This document shows, piece by piece, positions 36,801-44,958 of a stretch of DNA of 64,000 nucleotides (position 1 is its first letter; the number at the start of each line of letters is the position of its first letter). The notes beneath the pieces are model-generated. The model worked only from the letters and a program-made list of their open reading frames with translations. It was not told the origin of the DNA and made no database searches. The position numbers were made by a program, and so were the translations under genes. Where the stretch lies: contig NZ_MWLQ01000011.1 in the NCBI RefSeq assembly GCF_010634855.1, positions 495,762 to 559,761 of the forward strand, in the 5' to 3' direction. The stretch comes from Microbacterium sp. B35-30 (GTDB lineage Bacteria; Actinomycetota; Actinomycetes; Actinomycetales; Microbacteriaceae).

Positions 36801-37741
36801 GCTTCCCGATGCGCACGCAGCGCGGGACCGAGCGGGCTGAGTGGGTCAACACCGACGGGCTCCGCTGGTACCAGAGCCTGGGGATCTCGTCGGTCCGCTG
36901 GGAGATGCGCGACATCATGCGCACCTACGAGCCGGGCGAGCGCACCGAGGCAGAGTACTACGGCGGCATCGTGCGCCCGTACGTCGGGACCGGGTACTGG
37001 GTGCCCAATCTCGTATCCGACTACGCCCAGATCAACATCCCGAGCTGGGCGGACGGCGGCGACTCCGGGCACACCGGCGCGTTCGACACGTGGAGCGAGC
37101 CGTCGACGGTGCAGCAGCTGACCGACGTCTACCTCGACGGCGAGCTGATCCGCCAGACCGAGCATCAGGGTGCGAACGTGTTCGACCTGCCCGACGGCGA
37201 GCACGACTGGCGCGTGGTGAGCACCGCGACCCACGACGGATCGCACCTGGCCGGATCCACGAAGACCGTCAGCGACTGGACGTTCCGCGCCACCGGCAAG
37301 CTGGGCGATTGGGAGTACCGGCTGCTCCCCCTGATCCAGGCGTACTACGACGTCGACGTGAACGCGCAGAACCTCGTCGGCGAAGGCCGCAAGAAGGGCT
37401 CGGGCGTCACGCTGGGCCTGGAGCTCGGCCACGTCGCGGGCACCTCGCCCGCCGGCGCGATCACCGACGCCACGCTCGAGGCCCGCACCGCGGGCGGCGA
37501 CTGGGCGCCGGTGGCCCTGGCCTCTGCTGAGACGGATGCCCCGACCGGCGCGGTCGAGCACGACGGTGGCATCTTCGTCGAGTCCCGCGCCTGGGTCAGC
37601 GGACTCTCCGCCCAGATCCCGGTGCCCGACAAGGGCGGCTGGGTCGACCTGCGGGTGACCGCAACGGATGCCGAGGGCAACACGTTCTCGCAGGAGATCG
37701 AGCGCGCGTTCGAGGCCACCCCGGCCAAGGGCGTCCGCTAA
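33896..37741 (+). CDS. Large secreted S8 family serine peptidase (subtilase)
   Basis: 1281 residues. The signal peptide is about 1-38 (IVAATSGIAIAIAGVGLATLPAAAS). A propeptide precedes the catalytic domain, which has Asp247 (VAVLDTGYDD), His281 (GHGTHVAS) and Ser453 (GMSGTSMATPHVAG), all intact. A fibronectin-like region follows, then a PA domain at about 815-905 (GAAGKIAVVTRS, GIPVAGISG) and a long C-terminal beta-rich region ending without a sorting signal. It is a degradative exoprotease. GAGAGG precedes ATG 33896. A hairpin terminator follows the stop. Confidence 0.92.
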   Translation: MSRPHPSGRRLRPIVAATSGIAIAIAGVGLATLPAAASPAPEVSPASATPDAAAVSSHTVTLLTGDHVTVTDLSDGTHAVSVDTAVEGAGIRTYETAGDLHVVPDAAMPYLAAGALDEDLFNVSLLIDYGYDDASVDATPVIVEQDAGSARSFAAPVPGLEVQTALESIGASAATIGHDAAASAWQTLTAPTARSFSAPPALAGGIEAIHLDGKVQATLDSSVGYIDAPEAWADGYTGAGVTVAVLDTGYDDTHPDLEGRVLDGSKSFVPGEEVAADPNGHGTHVASTIAGTGAASDGTHRGVADGAQLLVGKVLDASGWGQDSWIIDAMEWAGQNAPIVSMSLGSPVPSDGKDLMAESLDQIAEQTGALFVVAAGNAGAAETIGAPGSAEEAFTVGSVDDPSGALSWFTSQGPLSRSGALKPDVTGPGNDVTAARSADSGGEGAYIGMSGTSMATPHVAGAAAILLGANPDYTTDQLKAAIASTAVDVGYTAYQGGSGVIDVDAALEAPVVASGSGDFGMLMWGEEPTPVERTVEYTNRTDAEITVALTATLGDTTPGAGGPSAGIAFDALTLDTDSLTIPAGETGSATLTVDPARVPAGTQLSGVLIGSVDGEPVTRTALGTIAEAERYDLTITATDFDGNPTTAYAMLYDPATQWAEPVLVDGETTLRLMKGDYTVMSFMELARTPDTIATVLVGEPTLELDQNRSVALDARTAEQITVDVGQEGLDPVFRRMDVTVDDFGASVMMPVWTDEMWAQPQTVDDAGFGFTTRWRLQTPLLTLKVGKQPLDLIEQIGSTLLDGSFKATAVDAGKGSVEEFAAAGAAGKIAVVTRSAEVSASQRAANAAAAGAKLLVVVNDGDGEFNEWVGSEDYTTDVGIPVAGISGVEGRQLLAQLVTKKVTIAAVGVPTSDVVYDIAEFGDGEIPSDLSYVHTGDDLARIDTRFHGQTEEIGEFRYDFVPGAEYGSGFPMRTQRGTERAEWVNTDGLRWYQSLGISSVRWEMRDIMRTYEPGERTEAEYYGGIVRPYVGTGYWVPNLVSDYAQINIPSWADGGDSGHTGAFDTWSEPSTVQQLTDVYLDGELIRQTEHQGANVFDLPDGEHDWRVVSTATHDGSHLAGSTKTVSDWTFRATGKLGDWEYRLLPLIQAYYDVDVNAQNLVGEGRKKGSGVTLGLELGHVAGTSPAGAITDATLEARTAGGDWAPVALASAETDAPTGAVEHDGGIFVESRAWVSGLSAQIPVPDKGGWVDLRVTATDAEGNTFSQEIERAFEATPAKGVR

Positions 37742-37752
37742 GCGCAGCGCAC

Positions 37753-37792
37753 CACGAAGGGCTCCGACGCACCCGCGTCGGAGCCCTTCGTG
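37753..37792 (+). terminator. Strong hairpin terminator after subtilase
   Basis: Perfect 18-bp stem (37753-37770 with 37775-37792) and a 4-nt ACCC loop, 12 bp after the stop codon. No T-tract. Confidence 0.85.
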
Positions 37793-37939
37793 CTGCGCCC
37801 GCGGCGCGAAGCCGCCTCCGACGGTCGGGCGATGTTCATATCTGTTCAGTTCGATCGTCCGCACACCCTGGATGCTGAAACGATGACCTGCGTCCGCCGC
37901 CACGGGGCTCGCGGACCGTGAGATTCGAGGAGGAATCCC

Positions 37940-40900
37940 TTGACCAGAAGACGGATGACGCTGCTCGCCGCAGCGACGATCAGCGTGCTCTGCCTCGCCG
38001 GCGCCCCTGCCGCGGCTGCCGCGGCTGCCGCGGCCGACGACGGCCTGGCCGGCAGCGTGCACTATGCCAGCGATGTGGATTGGATCTCGGCCGACAACGG
38101 TTGGGGGCCCGTCGAGCGCGACTACAACAACGGCGCACGAGGCGTGCCCGACACGTCGCGAGCCATACAGTCGATCCGTGGCGTGCAGTACCCGAAGGGT
38201 CTGGGGACACACGCCCCCGCGCGGATCGTGTACGACGTCGCGCAGCAATGCACCCAGCTTCTCGGCTACGTCGGCATCGACGACAGCCAGTCCGGCAAGG
38301 GTCGTGTCGACTTCGTGGTGAAGGTCGACGGCACGGAGCAGTTCCGGATGGTGCGGACGGGCACTGATCCGGCGGGTCGACTCAACCTGGACCTCCGCGG
38401 CGCGAGCACCATCGAGCTCATCGCCGAGCCCGGACCGGAAGGCAACGGCAACGACCACGCGGACTGGGCCGACCTCCGGATCAACTGCACGGACGGCTAC
38501 CTCGCGCAGCCGCTCACCATCACGCCGATGGATGTCGACTTGTCGCTCCTGGCCTCCGGGTCGCCTGTCGAGGTCACGATCGACGGCGCGAACCCGCAGG
38601 CGCCGGTGACCGTCGGCTTCGCCGGCACGGAGGTCGTCGTGAACGCCGACGACCACGGTCGGGCGGTCGCCACGTTCGTCGTGCCCGCCGGCATCGCCGC
38701 CGGCGAGTACTCCATCACCGCCCGTGCCGAGTCGCTCTTCGGCGCGATCGCCGAGGGCCAGATCGCGGCGCACGTGGTGGCGGTCTCCGACACGGTGTAC
38801 TTCGTCGACTGCTCAGCGACCGCCGCGGGCGACGGCTCGGAGGCCACGCCCTTCGCGTCGCTCGAGCAGCTCTCGGTCGTCCAGCCGTTCCAGCCCGGGC
38901 AGGCCGTGCGCTTCAAGCGCGGCGTGGAATGCACCGGCACGTTCGCTCCCACCGGCTCCGGACTCGCCAGCGCACCGATCACGGTGTCGCCGTACGGCGA
39001 CGGGGACGCGCCCGCCACGATCAACGGCGACGGTCGGCTCGCCGGCATCCATCTCCTCAACGTGAGCAACTGGACCGTCGACGGCATGCACGTGACCAAC
39101 CCGGGCGCGCCCGATCAGCGACGCGTTGGCATCCTGTACGAGATCAACGACGGCACCAAGCGCAGCGGAGTCGTCCTCACTCGCAACCACGTCGAGAAGG
39201 TCGCCGGCTGGTCCGACAAGACGAGCCTGGGCAACGCGTTCTCACGCTCGGCGGGCATCTCGGTTCTCGGCGACGGCATCGGCTGGTTCGACGGCATCAC
39301 CGTCACCGACAACGTCGTGAACGACACCGCGGCCGGCGGCATCAAACTCTCCGCTCCCGACACCACTCGCCACTACAACACGAACGTCTACGTCGCGCGC
39401 AACGACATCCGCGCGGTCGGCGGCGACGGCATCGTGATCCACAACTCCGACAAACCCGTCATCGAATACAACTCGGCGATCGACCTCGGGCACGGCGAGT
39501 ATCCGTTCCTCAAGGGCAACTTCGCCGGCATGTGGCCGTACAACTCAGCCGACCCGCTGTTCCAGTACAACGTGGTGGGCAACAGCGTCGCCTCGACCTA
39601 CGACTCCACCGCGTGGGACTGCGACATGAAGATCAAGGGCAGCTGCACCTTCCAGTACAACTACTCGTACGGCAACGCCGGCGGGTTCTACCTGGACTGC
39701 ATCTCGGGCTGCGGCACGGCCTCCACGACGGCGAACACGATCCTGCGCTACAACGTCTCGCAGGATGACTGCCGTCTCGCCGGTGCGAGCGGCGGACCGG
39801 GCCTGCACTTGATCTACAACAACACGTTCTCCTGCCTCAACCGGCCGTTCGAGGACGATATGACGGCACCGCGCGAGGTGAAGAACAACATCATCATCGC
39901 GCAGGGCGGCAGCCTGAAGACGGCGAACGGCGTCTACGCCAACAACGCGTACTTCGGCGGCATCCAGCCTCCCGCCGCCGAGACGGGCGCCGTCGTCGGC
40001 GACCCGAAGCTCATCGCGGCGGGCAGCGGCCAGCTGACCCGGGCGCTGCCGGGGTACCAGCTGGCTGTCGGCTCGCCTCTGCTCGGAGCGGGCACGCCGA
40101 TAGCAGACGCGGGCGATCGCGACTTCTTCGGCAACCCGATCCCCGCCACGCCCAATATCGGTGCATACCAGGGCGACGGGGTGGAATCAGGCCCGCTGCC
40201 GTTCGATGCGCTCGTGAACCAGACCGCCGTCGCGTCGACCGCCAACCCCCGCAACGGCGCGATCACTGCAGACCTCCGCGTGCTGTCGGCAGAGGCGCTG
40301 GCCGGTGCGGATCTCGCCGTCGGCGCGAAGGTCCGGGCGTTCGGCGCCGAACTGGATTGGCACCCCACCGCGGTCGGCACGCCCGATGCGGTGAAAGCGG
40401 CCGGCCAGCACGTCGCGCTCGAGGGAGAGGGTGACGAGCTCATCGTCGCCGGTTTCTCAGCGGGCACAGTCACCGATGGGACCGCGACGGTGCACTATCA
40501 AGACGGCACCAGCGAGCAGGTGCGAGTCCGGCTGCCGCTGTGGAGCGACGGGTCGACGGATTCCGCCGACACGGTGCTGCTCGGCAGCGCGGCGTCGCAT
40601 CTGCAGCGCACCAGGCCGTATCTCGGCGGCACGATCTCGACGGTGACTGCACCCGGATCCGTCTTCGCGCAGCGGATCCGGCTGTCCGGCAAGCCGGTGG
40701 CGAGCGTCACCTTGCCCGACGGCAGCCCGGTCACCGGCGATGGGCTGAGCCTGTTCGCCGTGGAGCTCGCGGGCAGCGCCGTGCCGACCGCCACGACGGT
40801 GCTCACAGAGTGCCGGGGACCCTTTGCGTGGGTGCACGTCACCGTGGCGAACGAGCACTACTCACGCATCACTGTGACGGTCGACACGGCACTCGGCGAC

Positions 40901-41056
40901 GATGTGAAAGTCAACCTCGACCCGGGCAAGGACACCCGCTCTTCGTTCAAGATTCCGGGTGCACTCGCCGGTGGCGAGGCCGTCGTGGTGGCGACGGGCG
41001 GCGACGGCGCCCGCACCACCGCGACGGTGCCGTACACCGGGATCGACTGCCGCTGA
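37940..41056 (+). CDS. Secreted NPCBM/beta-helix protein (probable carbohydrate-active)
   Basis: 1038 residues. Signal peptide at about 1-32. An NPCBM/NEW2-like galactose-binding module follows at about 38-165 (YNNGARGVPDTS, YPKGLGTHAPARIVYDV, DWADLRINC). A right-handed parallel beta-helix with pectate-lyase-like repeats spans about 290-620 (GIHLLNVSNWTVDGMHVTNPG, NTNVYVARNDIRAVGGDGI). The C-terminal third is beta-sandwich-like. TTG 37940 is set as start by AGGAGG 6 nt upstream. It probably binds or cleaves an extracellular glycan. A DeoR-LacI hybrid regulator gene follows. Confidence 0.85.
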   Translation: MTRRRMTLLAAATISVLCLAGAPAAAAAAAAADDGLAGSVHYASDVDWISADNGWGPVERDYNNGARGVPDTSRAIQSIRGVQYPKGLGTHAPARIVYDVAQQCTQLLGYVGIDDSQSGKGRVDFVVKVDGTEQFRMVRTGTDPAGRLNLDLRGASTIELIAEPGPEGNGNDHADWADLRINCTDGYLAQPLTITPMDVDLSLLASGSPVEVTIDGANPQAPVTVGFAGTEVVVNADDHGRAVATFVVPAGIAAGEYSITARAESLFGAIAEGQIAAHVVAVSDTVYFVDCSATAAGDGSEATPFASLEQLSVVQPFQPGQAVRFKRGVECTGTFAPTGSGLASAPITVSPYGDGDAPATINGDGRLAGIHLLNVSNWTVDGMHVTNPGAPDQRRVGILYEINDGTKRSGVVLTRNHVEKVAGWSDKTSLGNAFSRSAGISVLGDGIGWFDGITVTDNVVNDTAAGGIKLSAPDTTRHYNTNVYVARNDIRAVGGDGIVIHNSDKPVIEYNSAIDLGHGEYPFLKGNFAGMWPYNSADPLFQYNVVGNSVASTYDSTAWDCDMKIKGSCTFQYNYSYGNAGGFYLDCISGCGTASTTANTILRYNVSQDDCRLAGASGGPGLHLIYNNTFSCLNRPFEDDMTAPREVKNNIIIAQGGSLKTANGVYANNAYFGGIQPPAAETGAVVGDPKLIAAGSGQLTRALPGYQLAVGSPLLGAGTPIADAGDRDFFGNPIPATPNIGAYQGDGVESGPLPFDALVNQTAVASTANPRNGAITADLRVLSAEALAGADLAVGAKVRAFGAELDWHPTAVGTPDAVKAAGQHVALEGEGDELIVAGFSAGTVTDGTATVHYQDGTSEQVRVRLPLWSDGSTDSADTVLLGSAASHLQRTRPYLGGTISTVTAPGSVFAQRIRLSGKPVASVTLPDGSPVTGDGLSLFAVELAGSAVPTATTVLTECRGPFAWVHVTVANEHYSRITVTVDTALGDDVKVNLDPGKDTRSSFKIPGALAGGEAVVVATGGDGARTTATVPYTGIDCR

Positions 41057-41066
41057 TCGCAGCGCT

Positions 41067-41103
41067 GACGGTGGTGGCGTGCGCATGCGCCGCCCCCACC
41101 GTC
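41067..41103 (+). terminator. Hairpin terminator candidate
   Basis: GACGGTGG (41067-41074) pairs with CCACCGTC (41096-41103), with further GC pairing and a self-complementary GCGCATGCGC centre. It starts 11 bp after the beta-helix gene stop. No T-tract. Confidence 0.5.
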
Positions 41104-41175
41104 GGTGGGCCGGGTGCCGGCCGCACGCTCCGACGCGACCGCACACGATGAAAACCGAGACGTTAGGGTGAGCCG

Positions 41176-42246
41176 ATGATCGCCGAGGAACGCCGAGAAC
41201 GCATCCTGCGGGAGATCGTGCTGCGCGGTCGTATCGAGGTGACGGACTTCGCGGAACGCACCGAGTTGAGCGGCATGACCATCCGGCGCGACCTGTCCGT
41301 TCTTGCCGAACGCGGGCTCGTCCGTCGTGTGCACGGCGGCGCCGTGCTCCCCGAGTCCGCCGACGCGCCCGCCGTCGGCGTACGCGGTATCGGCACGTCG
41401 TCGCGACCGGTCGCCACGATCGGGCTCATCGTGCCGGACGCCGCGTACTACTTCCCGCCCGTCATCCGCGGGGTGAGCGGCGCAGCCCACGGCGCAGGGA
41501 TCCGGATCGTCCTCGGCACGACGAACTACGACCCGCGCGAGGAGATCCATCAGCTCGCACGGCTGGACGCGGGCGGCGTGGACGCGATCATGCTGGTCAC
41601 CGCCCGTCCTGGCGTCGACGACACCATGACCTGGCAGGCGATCGCTGGCATACGCACACCGGTCGTGCTGGTGGAACGGTCCGTCGACGGGGCGCCGACC
41701 ACCCTCCGCATCGACTCGGTGCGCTCAGACCACGGATTCGGGGCGGAGCTCGCGGTCGATCACCTCGCCGAACGCGGCCACGACGGCGTCGGACTCCTCC
41801 TCCGCGAGACGGCGACGGCGCCGTGGATCGCGCGCGGACACGCCCGCGCCGCCCGCAGACTGCAGATGAAGCAGGCGCCGGTGGTCACGGCACCGTCGCC
41901 GAGGTGGGGCGACGGCTCCACGTCGGATGTGCTGAGGGAGTTCCTGGACGACTGCCTGGCCGCCGGCATCCGATCTGCCATCGTCTTGCCCGACGACCTG
42001 GCGGTGGGACTTCTCGGCATCGCCGAAGGACGCGGGCTCCGGGTTCCCGAGGACTTCGCCATCGTCGCCTACGACGACGAGATCGCATCCTTCGCCAATG
42101 TGCCGCTCACGGCTATCGCCCCACCCAAGCTCGCTGTCGGGCGTCGGGCGCTCGAGACGTGCTTGATGCGCTTGGAGCAACGGGACCTCGCGCCGGCCCA
42201 GCGCGTGCAGCTGACGCCCACTCTCAACGTGCGTTCGTCGACCTGA
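41176..42246 (+). CDS. Hybrid regulator: DeoR-type HTH + LacI-type sensor
   Basis: 356 residues. The N-terminal 60 residues are a DeoR/GlpR winged helix (RRERILREIVLRGRIEVTDF, LSGMTIRRDLSVLAERGLVRRVHGGA), not a LacI headpiece. The rest is a periplasmic-binding-protein-like sensor of the LacI/GalR type (TIGLIVPDAAYYFPPVIRGV, VDAIMLVTA, FAIVAYDDEIASF). It probably binds a sugar and controls the preceding beta-helix gene. TAGGGT lies 6 nt before ATG 41176 (leaderless), though GGGTGAG could also act as a weak binding site. Confidence 0.86.
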   Translation: MIAEERRERILREIVLRGRIEVTDFAERTELSGMTIRRDLSVLAERGLVRRVHGGAVLPESADAPAVGVRGIGTSSRPVATIGLIVPDAAYYFPPVIRGVSGAAHGAGIRIVLGTTNYDPREEIHQLARLDAGGVDAIMLVTARPGVDDTMTWQAIAGIRTPVVLVERSVDGAPTTLRIDSVRSDHGFGAELAVDHLAERGHDGVGLLLRETATAPWIARGHARAARRLQMKQAPVVTAPSPRWGDGSTSDVLREFLDDCLAAGIRSAIVLPDDLAVGLLGIAEGRGLRVPEDFAIVAYDDEIASFANVPLTAIAPPKLAVGRRALETCLMRLEQRDLAPAQRVQLTPTLNVRSST

Positions 42247-42328
42247 CACCTCTGAACCCAGGACGACGCGATGCCGGCGCCGCCGCGTCGGCGATCCGTT
42301 CCCGTGACTCTTGCAGCGCGGCAACCGC

Positions 42329-43153
42329 TCACCACAGCATCCCAATCAGGTGGGCGAACAGGTCCTCCGGATCGTTGTCGAGACCGCGCCGCGCGAACCA
42401 CGTCGACACGTTCACGACGTCGCGGTGCAGGAAGTCGAGTCCCTGAGGGTTGGCGGCGACGTCGACGATCTGGGGCAGGTCGATCACGACGATGCGACCG
42501 TGGTGATCCAGCAGGTTGTACGGCGACAGATCGCCGTGCGCGAATCCGGCGCCGGCGAACGCCTCGAGGATGCCGACGACCTGGGCGAAGGCATCCTGCA
42601 GCTCCTCGCCGTGCAGCCTGCTCTGAGCGAGCCGCGGTGCCGCGGCGCGGCCGTCACCGACGAACTCCATGAGCACCTCGGTGTCGCTCACCTGCACCGG
42701 ATAAGGCACGGGAACGCCGGCCTGCCAAGCGCGGCACAGCGCGGCGAACTCGCTGTGCGCCCAGTGCCCGGCGGCCACGGAGCGGCCGTGCGCCGACTTG
42801 CGGCCCACCGCCCGCGCGTCGCGGGTGTTGCGCATCGTGCGGCCCTCTTCGTAGCTGCCCGAGCGGTGGAAATCGCTGTGATGCGTGTTGCGATACCGCT
42901 TCGCGGCGAGCAGCACGCCGGCGGTGCCGGGGACGGCGCGCTCGATGAGGTGCACGTCTGCCTCCTTGCCGGTCTTGACGACGCCGAGTTCGGTGTCGAA
43001 GGCCGCCGAGGCGGTGACGAGCCAGTGTGGATGCGGCAGCGGGCCGCGCTGGGTGGGAGAAGACGCCGGCCAGGTGGACCAGCGCTGATCGGTGCCGGGT
43101 TCGAGTTCCGGCGAGAGAAGGGATGCGGACGCGTCGAAGCGTGCGGATGACAT
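42329..43153 (-). CDS. RIO-type serine/threonine protein kinase
   Basis: 274 residues with the RIO1-like fold: nucleotide loop GKEADVHL, a Lys in LLAAKRYRN, the catalytic loop HGDLSPYNLL (Asp and Asn present) and the metal-binding IVVIDLPQIVD. RIO kinases are best known from archaeal and eukaryotic ribosome maturation; bacterial members are scattered and mostly uncharacterised. The gene is convergent with the hybrid regulator and 225 bp from the tad operon end; that gap holds nothing I recognise. Confidence 0.86.
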   Translation of the reverse strand: MSSARFDASASLLSPELEPGTDQRWSTWPASSPTQRGPLPHPHWLVTASAAFDTELGVVKTGKEADVHLIERAVPGTAGVLLAAKRYRNTHHSDFHRSGSYEEGRTMRNTRDARAVGRKSAHGRSVAAGHWAHSEFAALCRAWQAGVPVPYPVQVSDTEVLMEFVGDGRAAAPRLAQSRLHGEELQDAFAQVVGILEAFAGAGFAHGDLSPYNLLDHHGRIVVIDLPQIVDVAANPQGLDFLHRDVVNVSTWFARRGLDNDPEDLFAHLIGMLW

Positions 43154-43378
43154 CGGGTGGACACTCCAGGATGGGAGGTCACCGGATCAGTGGGTGCGGG
43201 CGACCTCGAGGGAAGGGAACAGGACACAGGGCGTGGCAAAGACAGCCATCGTCGTTCCTCCTTCCGGTCAGGGTGCCGCGGCACCGACTCGCTTCACTGT
43301 AGCGGGGCACGGGAGCGGCGGCCACCCCGAATCCTCCCTTGTGCGCCGACAGCGCTCGGCGACGGCCCCCGGGCGGGG

Positions 43379-43831
43379 TCAGCGCAGCGCGGTGCGGCTC
43401 GTCGCCGTGGATTCGAGCGACACACCGTCGGGCACGAACACGGTGACGATCGGCGGATGCCACTGCCCGGCCACCGTGACCCGCGCGGAGACGCCGTCGG
43501 GGCTCGTAGCAGAGACGAGTCGTGCCCGGTCTCCGATGGCGTCCACCATCGCGACCGCCTCCCGGCGCACCCCGGCATCGGTGAGCGTGGCGACGGGCTC
43601 GCCGGCGGCGACGGAGAGCTCGAAGCCGTCCGCGGCGGCGAGGGCTGCGGCATCCGCCACCGCATCGAGCTGCTTCTGCGCGAGATACAGGCTCGTCGCC
43701 GCGCTGCACACGAGGATCACCGCGATCGCGAGCACCGCATAGCCGAGCGTCAGGATCAGCACGCTGCCCTCATCATCGGCCTCCACCACAGGTCGCCGCG
43801 CGCCGCCGCCTGCCCGCGGGCGGAACCTCAT
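43379..43831 (-). CDS. TadG-like pilus/secretion minor protein
   Basis: 150 residues with a basic N-terminus, an acidic DDEGSVLILTLGY start and a membrane helix, then AADAAALAAADGFEL, the signature of TadG-related Flp-type proteins. It is the last gene of the tad operon. The ATG overlaps the upstream TadE stop by 4 nt. It probably decorates or anchors the pilus machine in the membrane. Confidence 0.75.
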   Translation of the reverse strand: MRFRPRAGGGARRPVVEADDEGSVLILTLGYAVLAIAVILVCSAATSLYLAQKQLDAVADAAALAAADGFELSVAAGEPVATLTDAGVRREAVAMVDAIGDRARLVSATSPDGVSARVTVAGQWHPPIVTVFVPDGVSLESTATSRTALR

Positions 43832-44325
43832 TCTCCGCTCCAGAACCGCGACACCTTGTGCGCGCCCGTCGCCTCGATCGGGACCGCCGCGATGTTCTCG
43901 AGTCCGAGAACCGGCGGGACCAGCGGCAAGGTCACCGCGGTGCGCACCGTGACGTGCAGGGTCGCTCCAGCCCGCGGGCAGGACGCTCCCGCCGGGGTGC
44001 AGCCGATCGCCAGGTCGACGTCGTCGAGGCCGTACTCCTCCGCCACCGCAGCGAGCACCGCGTCGGCGCGGCCGCGCGCGTCGGTCGCGTCGGTCGCGGT
44101 CGACACGGCGCGGGCGATGTGACGCGCCGCCGCTTCGGCGCCGAGGCTCTGCCCCTGGATGAGTCCCAGCGAGACGATGAGGTAAACCAGGGGCACCAGC
44201 ATCAGCAGCCCCACGAGAATGAACTCGAGCGCCGCAGAGCCACGCTCTCCGTCGCCGTCGCCGTCGCCGTCGTCGCCCTCGCCGGCAGCGGCGACGAGCT
44301 CAGTCGAACGATTCGACGGGCGCAT
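43828..44325 (-). CDS. TadE-like pilus minor protein
   Basis: 165 residues. The N-terminal region is low-complexity (alternating Gly-Asp, GEGDDGDGDGDGERG), followed by GSAALEFILVGLLMLVPLVYLIV, the class III signal and TM helix of TadE pseudopilins (A-x-E-F core). The start overlaps the preceding TadE-like gene end by 26 bp. Two Cys (GCTPAGASCPR) may form a disulfide outside. Confidence 0.78.
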   Translation of the reverse strand: MRPSNRSTELVAAAGEGDDGDGDGDGERGSAALEFILVGLLMLVPLVYLIVSLGLIQGQSLGAEAAARHIARAVSTATDATDARGRADAVLAAVAEEYGLDDVDLAIGCTPAGASCPRAGATLHVTVRTAVTLPLVPPVLGLENIAAVPIEATGAHKVSRFWSGE

Positions 44326-44734
44326 GCGCCGTCACCTCCAGCGAGCGCGGAGCACCGAGGAGACCCACCAGCGGCAGCGTCGCGGCCACCCGGATCTCGA
44401 TGGTCTCCCGACCGAGCGATGACTCCTCCCGCACGCTGACTTCGGTGGCGTACTCCCGGCCGATCGTGCGACCCACGATGTCGCGGGTGCGCTGCGCCCC
44501 GTCCGCGAGCGTCGTGTCGGCGAGCGCCGCGTGGTAGGCGCCCTCGACGGCCGCGTCGTGCACGACGTTGCGTACGTATACCGCGAGGCCGAACTGCAGC
44601 ACGCCGAGCGTGAGGACGGTGAGCAGCGTGCCGACGAGCACGAACTCGACCGGACTGGCACCCGTCTCGTCGCGGTGTTCCGCAGCGAGCCGGGCGCGCA
44701 GACCCGACATCACGCGGCTCGGGGCGACGCGCAC
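44300..44734 (-). CDS. TadE-like pilus minor protein
   Basis: 144 residues from GTG 44734 (an ATG at 44710 is an alternative). The E-T-G-A-S-P-V-E-F motif (DETGASPVEFVLVGTLLTVL) is the TadE-type prepilin-like signal and TM helix. It starts 4 nt after the upstream Flp-like gene, so it is co-transcribed. It is expected to be a minor component helping pilus assembly. Confidence 0.78.
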   Translation of the reverse strand: MRVAPSRVMSGLRARLAAEHRDETGASPVEFVLVGTLLTVLTLGVLQFGLAVYVRNVVHDAAVEGAYHAALADTTLADGAQRTRDIVGRTIGREYATEVSVREESSLGRETIEIRVAATLPLVGLLGAPRSLEVTAHAPVESFD

Positions 44735-44738
44735 GGCG

Positions 44739-44942
44739 TCAGAGTCCGGAGACGCGGCTGATCGCCTGCTCGAACAGGTCGGCGAGCGCCGGCCCCGCCA
44801 TGGCCCAGATCACGACGACCAGGCCGGCCGTCATCAGGGTGATCAGGACCCAGCCGGGCACGTCACCCCGGTCGTCGTCGGCGAGGTCGTGCCAGGCACC
44901 GCGAACCCGAGCCGTGAGGCGCTGCATCCGTGTTCTCATCAT
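44739..44942 (-). CDS. Small Flp pilin-like membrane protein
   Basis: 67 residues with an acidic DLADDDRGDVPGW segment followed by one hydrophobic helix (VLITLMTAGLVVVIWAMAGP). ATG 44942 is preceded by GGAAGGAG. The position right after TadC in a tad operon, the size and the single helix suggest the Flp-type major pilin or an equivalent, although the canonical Glu after the cleavage site is not obvious. Confidence 0.65.
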   Translation of the reverse strand: MMRTRMQRLTARVRGAWHDLADDDRGDVPGWVLITLMTAGLVVVIWAMAGPALADLFEQAISRVSGL

Positions 44943-44958
44943 TTCTCCTTCCGGCCGG

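Noticed and set aside
37800..37939. Operator for the DeoR-LacI hybrid regulator
   Set aside because: No convincing inverted or direct repeat was found in this gap, so no site is annotated.
35705..38773. 1022-residue open frame on the minus strand
   Set aside because: Antisense to the subtilase and beta-helix genes; His/Asp/Arg-rich composition without domains is typical of frames opposite high-GC coding DNA.
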